64,000 nt of DNA from Diphasiastrum complanatum (GCA_029204225.1 CM055110.1:47714921-47778920), one strand, 5' to 3'. Shown: positions 24,193-34,867, numbered from the stretch's first letter. The notes: generated by a model not told the origin, from the letters alone. Made by a program: numbers and translations.

Positions 24193-25209
24193 GTATTGAT
24201 CTTGGAGGCCAAAAAAAGATTAGACGAAGTCACGGAAAAGGTTAGGCAAAGCTAGAAAAAGTATTTTATGTGCTATTCCTCTTATCTGTCTAGAAAACAA
24301 CTTTATAGATTCGCTCGAGTCCACAACCCATCAACTAACATTCAGTAACCTTCGAACACAATCCAACTAACTAGATTCTGGATTCCAATAGCGTTCCGAA
24401 ACGCATGACCCTTACATTCTGAAACGTAGTATTCCAATACCTGGATTCGTTCCGGAACACATCGTTCCAGAAGGGGGTGCTGCAATTTAGGTCCACAGTA
24501 CATTCTTGAATACTCAACGTTGAAACTTGAGGTCATGCCAATAGTGTGCATAGAATCTTTGTGATACTGGTGCAAGCAGTCTTTGTAAAAATTTGAATTG
24601 TGAGTCAATATTATAAATCAATATTCCCCTTACATTGCTCGTCAAATAGTGCCTTATTCTTGTCATTATCTAAGTCCATACACTCACTTGAATCTAATTC
24701 TAAGTGCAATCATAAATTTCTTCGCCTGTGAGTGTAAGAGCTATGATCATCTTCATCAACACTTTCTTCCTCTGGCAATTCTTCATCGAAATGTGACATT
24801 CTTATCGGCAATTGTCTTTCTACATTCATATTTTTATTTGCGATTTCTTCTTCAATGAGCATCAAATGAAACTTGGATTTCTGGCTCGATCAAGGGTTCT
24901 GACTCGATTTCTGGTTCCTCGTGCAAGGCGTTTGACATATCTGATGCAATATCTGTAGATCGATTCTTAGCATGCCAATCTACTAGTGTTCCAAAGACCT
25001 ACATCGAAACAAACACTGTAGTCGTGGAATGACAAGAAAATGACGTAACACTTTTTGTGGCACACTCGATCCTTGAATGTCTATTCTGTATCGTGATGTG
25101 CCACATGTTGGACATTGATCTTTTTTTGAATGCACACACCTGTATAAAATGTGGTCATTTGTACATGCATGATGTTAGATTTCTTATGCTCAGCCTTAAA
25201 ACAAATCAT

Positions 25210-25670
25210 TCAAGTAATGAGCATCCTAAAAAAACCAAAGGCCGACAACATATTTTCGGGCCTTCACATTTTTTTTTTTTTCTTTTTTTTTCCTTGAGAT
25301 TCCTTGTGCCTTGGAAATCATTTTAAGGCACCTTCTCCTTCTTCGTCTTTTTCGCTCCTTAGCAAAAAATACGACATATTGGCCAAGTGACCATAATGCC
25401 TTAGAAATTATTTTTAAGGCACCTTCTCCTTTTTCATCTTTTTCACTACCTTTAATCCACCTTTGCCTTCTTCACTGTCTTTAGTTTAAGGCACCTTCGC
25501 CTTCTTCTCTGCCTTCAATGTAAGGCACTTTTTGGCTTTTTCACCTTCTTCGCTGCCTAAGGGCACCTTAGGGATCTACATACCTTTAGTGTAAGGGCAC
25601 CTTCAGGAGTTGCAAACCTTCAGTCTAAGGGCACCTTCGAGTTTTTTGGCTTTTTCACATTTTTGCATTG
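25210..25670. repeat. degenerate minisatellite of TAAGG(G)CACCTTC units
   Basis: The core AAGGCACCTTC or AAGGGCACCTT recurs about seven times at roughly 40-100 bp spacing (25325, 25417, 25486, 25523, 25559, 25595, 25627), with interleaved CCTTCTTCG/CTTTTTCAC motifs. The core AAGG-CACCTT is itself nearly palindromic. It lies left of an LTR. No coding function is evident. Confidence 0.6.
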
Positions 25671-26128
25671 GCTGACCGACGTCGCCAACTTATCAGCAAC
25701 CCTAAAACAGCTGGACAACCAATATCCCAAAGGCGGTTGGTTGTTACCAACTTTGTACATATGCAAAGATTGGCATAAATAGCATTAAAGGCTTGTAAGA
25801 TATTTTTCCTTGACACTTGTAAATCTATATGTAAGCTGATTCAAGCTATGTAAGTGTTAATTTTGAGTTAATTGAAACTCTCTTTCAATCAGAGTTTTTC
25901 TGTAGCCAGCATTATCACGCTCAACAAGCTAAAGTTATTACTTCAAGCTATTGTACTCACAGTTGATATTTATCAGAGTGCAATTTTTGTCTCACTACTG
26001 CATCGTTCATTTGCGCATTTTGTATGAATTCTTCTACTTGAATAATTATGCTGCTAACTTCCGTTCCTACATGCTACTCAATCCTTGAGCTTCCGCTGCC
26101 GCTCATGCCCACATGCAATTTTACGACA
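25660..26128 (+). repeat. copia LTR (plus strand), left edge approximate
   Basis: The sequence ends TTTTACGACA directly before TGGTATCAGAGC and contains a CTT/CAATCAGAG-type leader. No gag follows: the sequence returns to transposase-like DNA within ~100 bp, so this is a truncated or near-solo LTR inserted in the decayed transposase gene. Confidence 0.5.
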
Positions 26129-26140
26129 TGGTATCAGAGC
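26129..26140 (+). other. primer-binding site (initiator tRNA-Met)
   Basis: TGGTATCAGAGC immediately after the LTR end. Confidence 0.8.
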
Positions 26141-26960
26141 AGACATTTCAGTAATCTACATTTCTATTGCGGATTATCAATCTTGTATCTACCAATACAT
26201 CTTTCTAGCAAATGCGCAGCCAACAATATTCCGACAGTCGTTGTTTCTACCAACAAACAAATCATGTATTGCTTCATTATGTAGTACCTCAGTATCATTA
26301 TCTTCAACTACAACGTCTTCCTTATCATATGTTTGTAGCAATCCACTAGCTTCTTCTATTTGTTTCATTCTTTGTTCCCTCATTTGTATCAAGCCTTTTC
26401 CTCGCTTGGAATTTAATACGGACGGATCAAGACCATGTAATGACATTCGATGGTGCAAACCGACAGAGAATGTGTCATTTAAACGAGTCAATGGTTACCT
26501 AGATATCTTAGTACTAAAAAAATATATGTAACAAATGTGTTAGCTTTTAAAATGAATCTCAATCTCTTCCGGATTTGATGTTTGACCATCCGCTCTACTT
26601 CCATACTTCCACAAGTGATCATTGACAGTGCGTCTTTGATGCATCACTTGCTTGTCGCATCTGACGCAGGTGCACCACATTTGTTCTTGATAATAATTGG
26701 CCTACAAAAAAATGTAATTACATTGTTTCTTGCAAAAATCAATAATAGTTAACTTGCAAAAAAATCATTGTAGAATATTGTATATTGACTTCACACAAAA
26801 CTTATCTTATTGACATTTTTGCCCTTGTCACTAAATTCTCCATCTAATAAGCTGCATCCATCAAAACTTTCAATTTTTAGTAAAGTTTTTAAATGTGTGA
26901 GACTCTAACTTTTTTTAATGTCAGAGTTAATTGTAACCCAACATTGCATATAGTCAAAAT

Positions 26961-27577
<617 letters not shown>

Positions 27578-28110
27578 AATATTGTACATTTTGTCAATAT
27601 TGTTTGTTGGTTACTTGAATGGCCAAAGTGCCACTTGTACATACACACCTAAAGTAGGTTACCACGAGTCAAGAGGAGTGGTTGTGTCTATTTGGTAGTG
27701 ATTCCTACTTTGTAGGATCTAGACCATGATTTATGATGAGATTTGTACCTACCATGCACCTACCAAGCATGACTCTTGGATCTAGGCTAGGGTTTTCACA
27801 TTAGGGCAAGAAAGTGGAGTCTACTTCCTTATTACATGCTGGATTTTCACCTAACTTTGCAAAGGAAGTGTGTTTTACTATGTAATCCCATTCTCCATAG
27901 GCCGTACTACAACCTATAGTACACATGTGTGGGCTTGGATTTCAATGTTTATCAATGCTTTTGATTGTTAATGCTTGTTGTTTGTCAAATTGCCAATCTA
28001 GATCAACTTTTTTGTGTCTAGTTTTTTGATAGATTGTTAAGCTAGCATCCAATCACTCTTGTGGATCTTTTGTAGATCCATTTATGGTCCTAAAGTACAG
28101 TACTTTCACA

Positions 28111-28806
28111 AATACTAGCTTTACAAGGCAAGAGCTGCAAAGCTAGCATGAAAATGAAGCTCGCGGGAGGGAATACGAACACAATGTCGGAATCTGACAC
28201 CCGTGTTATATCCAAAAATTCATCAAGCTCTTTGCTCAAAATGCAAAGAGTCTCAGCTTCAGTGAAGTCAAAAAGATCCGGTATTGTCAAAAAGGAATTA
28301 TTATCTATATTATAAGTAGGCAAAGTGATCAAAGATTTATTAGAAGGAGAAAGGGTAGTGGGTGTTCTAGGGCCTATAAACAATGTCCTATTTCGAGCAA
28401 GATCAAAATCTGAATAATCATCTAAATTAACACTCGTATCAATAAAAAAGGTATCTATATCAACAATCTTTGACTTTTCAGACTTTGTACCACTAGAAGA
28501 AGCTGCTTCAGAAGTGGAAGGCACAGCCTCCAAATCGTCAGAAATATTTAACAAAAGAAAAACAAAAGCATACTAAAAATCAATAAATCTACATTTTTTA
28601 TTATGAATTGGGCACTCATATACAGACTTGAAGTCATTATGTAACTTGGTAAACATTCTGTCAAGCTTACCTTTATAGATATGCTTGTCGAGTGCCACCA
28701 GAACCTGATAATGAATCATGTCCTTATTCTGAGATCTGAATAACAGAGTACTGAACAGGGACTTAAATCTGAGAAATATCTCAGAAAATGCCTCCACACC
28801 AGGGCC
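28111..28806 (-). pseudogene. unknown acidic protein, left arm of the divergent cassette
   Basis: A single minus-strand frame runs from a splice-acceptor-like position at 28806 to the LTR edge, interrupted by one in-frame TAG at about 28570-28572. The first part is basic and Phe/Leu-rich ('FKSLFSTLLFRSQNKDM', 'ALDKHIYKGKLDRMFTKLH') and includes a His/Cys cluster ('YECPIHNKKCRF'). The second part is Ser-rich then Asp/Glu-rich ('VDIDTFFIDTSVNLDDY'). I do not recognise the family. The copia LTR at 27541-28110 probably truncated its 3' end. A TATAAATAG box on the minus strand near 29235-29243 could drive it, so it may share a divergent promoter with the H3-like gene. It could also be an exon of a larger gene. 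Confidence 0.45.
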
Positions 28807-29234
28807 CTAAGTTATAGAAGGTAGAATAAAAAGAAAAAGAGAAAAAAAAGATTTGAAATAGTCTAACCTATCAGTAATACCAAATTCATTTAAAAAAAAA
28901 ACAAACTAGATTCAAAATTAGACATTTTAAACAAAAATAACAAAACTAAAGTTTCAAATATCGCTCTTAGGCGCAAACCGTAGGTCAGGAAAGCACGTCA
29001 AGGCAACGTGCGCTCGAGAGAGATATTGCAAGTTGGAGTATCAGATCCAAGCGCAAGAACACAGAGCATAAAAGAAAAGAGATGCAAAGTGCGCTTAAAT
29101 GCGATACCGGAAGATGCAGTATCAGATCCAGATGCAAAATAGTCAACGAAGGGTAATGAGAGCAAGCGGCGCACTTGAAATCGATATCCGGCAAAGCAAT
29201 CGTAAATTTGAGTAAAAATTCCAGTCGAAAAAGA

Positions 29235-29517
29235 CCTATTTATAAAAAAAAAATTTGCACGTGAGGAGGAGTGGCGAAGGAACACGCATTGACTTCTGAT
29301 TGGTCAAAATAAATGCACCATACCTAGAATGATTCATCTGACACCTGTCACGTGCAAGAATGACATGCATCGAGAAGGGATTCGCGCACGTGTCTCAGCC
29401 CATGTGGCCTTATAATTGGGTCACCACTGTCAATACGGACATTCCACGTGGCCCAATGATGTAACAACATGTGTCTTCGCCGTCTTTTCACACATGCAAA
29501 AATTTCGTATGTATAAG
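29235..29517. promoter_or_regulatory. divergent promoter with four G-boxes
   Basis: A TATAAATAG box on the minus strand (29235-29243) faces left and TATAAG (29512-29517) faces right. Between them are four perfect CACGTG G-boxes (29258, 29349, 29387, 29445), and near 29299 the motif ATTGG, an inverted CCAAT box. G-boxes bind plant bZIP and bHLH factors. The arrangement suggests a shared bidirectional promoter for the leftward acidic ORF and the rightward H3-like gene. Transcription itself is inferred. Confidence 0.55.
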
Positions 29518-29791
29518 TCCTCAAAATTTTCATTTTTTTGTCCGCAAAATTTTTGCTTTTAGCTCCCGATATCATTCTCAAGCGCCTTCTTTCACCGTTC
29601 AAGCTTCCGCCCTCTCACAGTGCGCTCGAGTCCAATATTGCTGGTTGTGCAATATCGATTTTGAGCGCACATCTAACCGATGTTCAGTTCTGGTATCGAT
29701 CTCTAGCGTCCTTTTATCGCAAAAAAGAAAAATTTCAACCACTTTTCTTTTGTTTTGATTTTTTTTTGTAAATCTTCTTCTTCTGAGGATG

Positions 29792-30337
29792 ATGGCTAGG
29801 ACTAAATCTACTGTTCGTGTCATAACCACTGTACAACCATCCCATTCCCGTGTTCCCCCTGGTACTGGCCGTAGGCGTGGCACGAAGCAGGTCTGGCTGA
29901 GGGAGATCAGAAAACTCCAGAGATCAACTGAATTATTGATCCCTAGAGCTCCTTTTGGCCGATCTGTTTGGAATGTCACTCTGTCACTTGGACTGAATGT
30001 TCATTTTGCCGTGACGGCCATGCAGGCCTTACAAGGTGCTGCAAAAGATTATCTGTCCCAGTCGTTTGAGGATACTTGTCTTTTGGCAGTGCATGGTAAG
30101 TGTGTCACCATCATGCCAAAGGATTTCATCATTCTCAAAATGCTTCGGGACATAAATTCTGGTCTGCATGTTGATAATGCTAGCACCTTCAGAGACCTGC
30201 CTCTGGATAGAACCAACGTGCCTACTACCTCTAGGAGGAAGAGAAAACAGTCTGTCCCCAAGAAGGCTGGATCTCGAAGGCCAGCTCCTTCCCTTCCTCC
30301 TAGACGTATTCCGGCCAAGAGACCCCGTGTCTTCTGA
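29792..30337 (+). CDS. divergent histone H3-like protein with C-terminal extension
   Basis: An intact 181-codon frame with no intron. I chose the second of two adjacent ATGs (29789, 29792) because it gives the H3-type start M-ARTK. The core matches H3 without gaps from 'LREIRK' to 'TIMPKD' (76 residues in each): 'STELLIPRAPF', 'AMQALQGAAKDYL', 'FEDTCLLAVHGK', 'VTIMPKDF'. The tail is 13 residues shorter than in H3 and keeps K4, but has no counterpart of K9, K14 or K27. Changes include H3 R63 to Pro, R72 to Trp, R83 to His, R116 to Cys and C110 to Leu. Loop 1 has no insertion. About 58 residues extend beyond the H3 end, rich in Arg/Lys/Pro ('SRRKRKQSVPKKAG'), a likely nuclear signal. 'LIP' and 'KDF' resemble plant CENH3, but loop-1 length resembles H3. 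It may be nucleosomal or a captured, repurposed fold. Confidence 0.85.
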   Translation: MARTKSTVRVITTVQPSHSRVPPGTGRRRGTKQVWLREIRKLQRSTELLIPRAPFGRSVWNVTLSLGLNVHFAVTAMQALQGAAKDYLSQSFEDTCLLAVHGKCVTIMPKDFIILKMLRDINSGLHVDNASTFRDLPLDRTNVPTTSRRKRKQSVPKKAGSRRPAPSLPPRRIPAKRPRVF

Positions 30338-30718
30338 GATCTGAGTCAGATGCTGGAGAATCTGACTCAGATCGAGAATCTTCACCCCTTCCTCCTCCTG
30401 TTATTCGTCCAGTTCCTTAGTAGGTTTCATCACCAAAAGTGTTGATTATCCAAAAGGAGCTAGACAAAATAACAGAGAAATCTGTAAATATTGTTTTCAC
30501 TTTTGTTTCTGCTCATGTACATAATCTTTTTGTGAGAATTCCATACGATCTAGCCCAGGCTATTTTTTTATTCTAACCATTATAATCAATACAAGGCCTC
30601 TCTAGCTAACAAAATTGATCATCTCAGCAACTTTTTTGATTTTTTTCTTCTAGATACACGTAGAAGCTTTAGATTAGGTCCCAAATTTTGTGCCGAGCTA
30701 AAAGATAAGACCTCATAA

Positions 30719-31898
30719 ATCTCAAATGTAATAGTAGAGGCCAGAGTTTCTTTTTTGCTAAATAGTATTAGTTTCGATTCTCATGGGACAATTTTTGTTG
30801 TTAGTCCATTTTTCATGGGAGCGGTAAAGGTGAAAGAAGCCAATTTTGATAAGGTTGTCTATTTTATCAAGTGCAGTCCTATGGCGAAATTCTATTTGAT
30901 TCCATATGAAAATAAGTAAGGATTGCTCTTTTGTTTTTGTTGCTTTAATCTGCATTGTTGCATGCCTCATTGCTTTAATAAGTACGGAATTTTTTCATAA
31001 ATATGAATTTATCCATATTTGTATTTTGGTTGTTGCAGTCGGCATTGGAGCTTGAACATTCTTTTTGTAAAGATAAATAAGGAGGGAGTATCAAATTTTC
31101 TATGTGTAAAATTAAACTCAACTGCAAATACACAAAGAGAATTTGATTCTTTACTTCATGATGTCGTTCGGAAAATACCGACAACGACAACTTCAATTGG
31201 AGATATAACCATTAAATCTCTCAAGGTATATTCAATTTATCTCTGATATGCATGTATTTCTTTTTTAATTCAAATGTATCGTCATAGCAAAAATAAAATT
31301 TCTATCATAATATTACTAATTTTTGTTCTATATATGCAGTGTGTACAACAAAAAGATGTTTTTAGTTGTGCATGGTTCGTCCTGTACAATATGAAGCTAT
31401 TTTTTGAATGGTATAATTTACAAGTGGATGCAGATATTGAAAAGGTAATATTCTGCTCATTTGTAGTTCATTTCATTCTGATTCATATTTTTTTACTATC
31501 ATTGTTTGTAATTTGCTGATTCTTATGTTTTGTGATGACAGTTCACTCTTGAGCCGTATACTCCTGATGATGTATATAGATTTTGACAAGAGTGGATCAC
31601 AATCTATGCCTCGTACGGTGTAAGTGTTGCACCTGCAATCGAGGGCCCTCAAAAGGAAGCTGCTTCTGCCTTAACAGCCTTTCAGGTTGCTCAAGATGCA
31701 AATCTTATTTTATATGATAAAAAAAGAATAAAAATCCTTCCTAATACAAAGGAAGACAATTTTATAGCAGATATTCCTCTTGTCTTAAAAGGTATTGAGG
31801 CCCTTCCTGAAACAGAGGAGAGCGAGATTATAGAAGAAGCTGTTGCCTTATCAGTTCTTAATACTGATATAGAAAATATAGAAAAATTGATTGAATAG
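30719..31898 (+). CDS. Ulp1-like (C48) cysteine protease domain, four exons, partial 5' end
   Basis: The exons are 30719-30915, 31039-31225, 31340-31444 and 31542-31586 or 31898. All introns have GT-AG ends and keep frame. The joined product contains 'YLIPYENNRHWSLNILF' (catalytic His in HWSL), 'CVKLNSTAN' where Ulp1/SENP proteases have Asp (here Asn), and 'CVQQKDVFSCAWFVLYNM' (oxyanion Gln six residues before the catalytic Cys). Ulp1-family enzymes cleave SUMO or related tags and are often carried by plant DNA transposons. A TGA at 31584-31586 either ends the protein or interrupts an open frame that continues 104 codons to TAG at 31896. Upstream, 30430-30716 reads as coding-like pieces with stops ('VLIIQKELDKITEKS', 'FRLGPKFCAELKDK'), so the 5' part is damaged or has unresolved introns. 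Confidence 0.72.
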
Positions 31899-31928
31899 AG
31901 ATCTATTTGTAAATAGAGAGACATCAAA

Positions 31929-31934
31929 AATAAA
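31929..31934 (+). terminator. poly(A) signal AATAAA after the Ulp1-like gene
   Basis: AATAAA about 30 bp after the TAG at 31896-31898, followed by A/T-rich DNA. Confidence 0.4.
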
Positions 31935-32279
31935 AGATACAATCTTTTTACATGTAAACAACCCGTTTATGAGTTTTTTTATTGATATCACAATAGATTC
32001 TTACAATCAGGTTGTGTCCATTGTCTAATACTGGAATGCAATTTCTCTATAATGATAAAAAGACATGATGATTGGCATGTATTCGCTGATAGTGAATCTC
32101 AATGTTCTTCCATAAGTTGGATTGTTTCGCCAATATCTCTGCATTTGATCTCGAGCTCATGTCTTTTACATACTTGCATAAAATTAATACAAAGTTAGTT
32201 AAATTAGTACAAAGTTTGCATTAGAAAGTTTTGATTAAAACTATTCATAAAAAATCGAGTGCTTACAGTTAGTTACTTA

Positions 32280-32915
32280 CGAGTTTACCATTGAAAATGA
32301 ATCTGAAGTCTGAAAGTACATCATCTTGTAGGAGCAATAGTTCCCGCCGAATGTAGTTTAGACTCTAATCTTCTTCCACCTCAACACATGTCAAAACGAC
32401 ATCATTGTATATAATTTCAATATTTTTTCATTTTGAATGTCCACTGGCTTCCAAGTCTTGATCGAGTGGCACCCATTTATCTTAATTTTTTTTTCCATCT
32501 TTGATAATGGAAGCATAAGCTCAACATTTGTTTTTCAATTTGATGACGGAAGCACATGGAAGACATTTTAATCTGCATTCTATTTCTCCATCTGATCTTT
32601 TGTCCCAGCCTTCATCCATAAGTTCAGATAATAAACTATCTGATAAATTTTTGCATACAAACATCGTTGGGGTTTTGCATACATTGACACTTGAAAAGAA
32701 ATCCACAAATAGTTGTTTCTTTGTGATCTTGACGGTTGAATCCTTGCACATTTATCTCTGAATGCATATATACATGATGATGTTCTGACATCCAAAATTT
32801 GTCCTTCCAATAAGATCGAAATGATAGTTTTGACCTTTTCCTTTTTCAAAATGCTCCTCTTGATGATGGATGCATCAAAACCCAAGAGTTTTTTGAATAT
32901 TTTTTTGGCACCCAT
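32280..32915 (-). pseudogene. decayed minus-strand coding sequence, unknown
   Basis: Overlapping minus-strand frames read like one formerly coding sequence with stops and shifts ('SELMDEGWDKRSDGE', 'KWVPLDQDLEASGHSK', 'DDVLSDFRFIFNGKL'). No family was recognised. It faces the Ulp1-like gene tail to tail and may be part of the same mobile unit. The remaining DNA between 31935 and 34141 shows no supported gene; a short plus-strand frame at 33243-33473 has no known motif. Confidence 0.3.
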
Positions 32916-34141
32916 AATCCATTATCATATGTCTCGTTGAATAGAAGCACAAAGTCGATTGAGGAGCATGGCTTCCTTGATGGCGACATTCGTAATTTGC
33001 ATGCAAAAATTTGGAACAATAAACTATGAATATGAAAATTTGCGTATACAAAAAGCCATGAATATGAGAAAAAGTGTTGGCAAAAATTTGAAATACTGAT
33101 CTATTTGGCGCCACAAATTACATTAATAGTACATCGATTTTCTCATCTGAACCATCTGTCATATTCATTTTCAATATTTTTGGGTCTCTTCGGGCAGTGA
33201 TGAGCTGGAAGGGCAGGCCTCATCAACCAATAGCATTTCCACATGCTGCCCGACGAAACAACAATATATTCAAAACGTTTTTATTTTATTTATATTTGGA
33301 AAATTCTACGTTACGTAGAACCCCAAAGTTCAATTGGTCCACATGGCAATGAAAATAAGAAAAAAATAAAAAGCATCTGTTTGAAAGGCCCTCGTCGGGT
33401 TGTAAGTTTCGCTAATGGTTTCTGTACAATCAATGAGTTAGTGGAGAAATACAACACTCCTTACGATAAATAGAGTAGAAGAGGCGGTCACATGACTTTT
33501 ATGTAGGAGCTCAGGTGCTTTTTGTAAGATAAGGAGGCTAGCAAATAAGTGTTTAGAGTTTTTCCACTTTGGAGCAGTTTCTAGGGTTTGCAGAATGAAT
33601 TATATTTTTGCAGAACATTTTGAAATTGTTTGGAATGAAGGTTTCTATTTCTGAATTGCACGTTATGGGTGCCCTTTTAATTTTAAACCTTTATTTTGCT
33701 TGATTTTGTTGTGTTTTGTTTATCAAGGTCCAATCCTAATAGCCTCTTGCCTGAATTTCATGCATCTATATCTCAATGTAATGAGCACTGTGCTGGTAAT
33801 TATAAGCACTCATATGCTTAAATTTCTTGAACAAGTTTGGAATGTATGCATAAGAATAAATGAACTCACTATAGAGTGAGCAACAATATACATACTTAGT
33901 GTGTCCTTGAGCAAGTGCTGGATCGCAGAGGAGTGAATGGACTTTTTTGGACAACTCAAAATTCATAGAGGCTACAAACAACAAGAAGTTCTCGTCTTTG
34001 GCCATCAATGGTTTAGGGTTGTTCTAGACTCGCAAAGTTTTTGTTTCTTCGGAGTTTAAACAGTAAACGTAGATGTTAAGGTGTTGGTCCACATCTGAAA
34101 AATCAAGCTAACACTATGTTTTGCTCTTGTACCTAACAACA

Positions 34142-34742
34142 GAGTTTGCTGACCTCACGTGGGAGGAGTTTCGTCAAACAAACTTGTTTGCTTCACAAAA
34201 CTGCTCTACTACCAAGGGCACCCACGTCATGACCAGTTCCATACCACCACTCCATATAAGAAACGTTTTCTTAGCACAAACAATCTACATCAGATGTAAT
34301 TAGAAAGTAGTTGGACATAAATTCCTTTGCTATTTTGGTTAGAGAAAGACTGGCGGAAGGTTGACATCGTCAACCCAGTGAAGGACCAAGGGAACTGTGG
34401 TTCTTGTTGGACATTCAGATAATCTACCCATGGTCACAGCCATCTGCCCTCTCTTCTGCACCTTGCATATCCGTGTGAATTCTAAAGATATGATCCGTCA
34501 TTCGTTTTATCTTCGTTGGCTTTGCTGCAATACCACAGGTGCTGTGAAGCTGCTCATGCGCAGGCTACGGGGAGGATGGCGATTCTGTCTGAGCAGGAAC
34601 TTGTAGATTGTGAAAAAGGCATTTAACAACTATGGTTGCAACGAGGGCTTGCCTTCCCAGGCGTTTGAGTATATAAGATACAACGGAGGGCTTGACATCG
34701 AAGAATCATATCCATACACAACAAAAGATATGCGAGATATGT
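34142..34742 (+). pseudogene. aleurain/cathepsin H-like papain-family protease pseudogene
   Basis: Three exon-like blocks match plant aleurain-type C1A proteases. 34142-34255 has 'FADLTWEEFRQTNLFASQNC' (end of the inhibitory propeptide, ERFNIN/GNFD region). 34345-34418 has 'KDWRK', then '[15 protein letters not shown]', which contains the active-site Cys. 34539-34742 has '[12 protein letters not shown]', then '[17 protein letters not shown]' and '[17 protein letters not shown]'. The third block needs two frameshift corrections (near 34546 and 34618), and a splice donor after the second block is missing. The domains with the catalytic His and Asn are absent: the gene ends about 30 bp before a (CT)46 tract. 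The signal peptide and first exons were not found. It is a captured or duplicated gene fragment, not a functional protease. Confidence 0.88.
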
Positions 34743-34768
34743 GAGATATTCGAGATGTGAGATGTGTG

Positions 34769-34770
<2 letters not shown>

Positions 34771-34862
<92 letters not shown>
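34771..34862. repeat. (CT)46 microsatellite
   Basis: A perfect 92 bp CT run, followed at 34876-34980 by CA-rich sequence. It marks the right end of the aleurain-like pseudogene. Confidence 0.98.

Positions 34863-34867
<5 letters not shown>

Larger units (their letters stand above)
19718..26700 (-). pseudogene. multi-exon DDE-type transposase gene, decayed and interrupted
   Basis: Several minus-strand exon-like blocks have matching splice signals. About 26560-26690 holds a zinc finger ('WCTCVRCDKQ...HLWKYG', CxxC..H type, like transposase-associated fingers). 24610-24998 is acidic, broken by stops. 21755-22165 is a coiled coil ending with an in-frame TAA. 21386-21652 and 20987-21388 contain 'KLILVVKLDESEVIKG' (likely first catalytic Asp). 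20083-20901 contains 'AEDLKSLKCM' and 'KHPCLYC' (second Asp and Cys pair), 'HICTLHGEVRIIEKS' and 'KPSIGGVKARQF', then an in-frame TAA near 20338. 19718-19969 contains 'SQGMGKSHW' and 'AFHRNTQHGG'; the usual Glu is Gly there. A copia LTR plus gag (22.2-24.2 kb) and another LTR (to 26.13 kb) are inserted within it. A minus-strand open frame at 26189-26491 may be another exon. The superfamily is not certain. Confidence 0.6.

Noticed and set aside
29792-30337. Canonical histone H3 or a typical CENH3
   Set aside because: The lysine-poor tail and many core changes exclude canonical H3. The lack of a loop-1 insertion and the long C-terminal extension do not fit ordinary plant CENH3.
29599-30385. Minus-strand frames opposite the H3-like gene
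   Set aside because: They are antisense shadows of the H3-like ORF without motifs.
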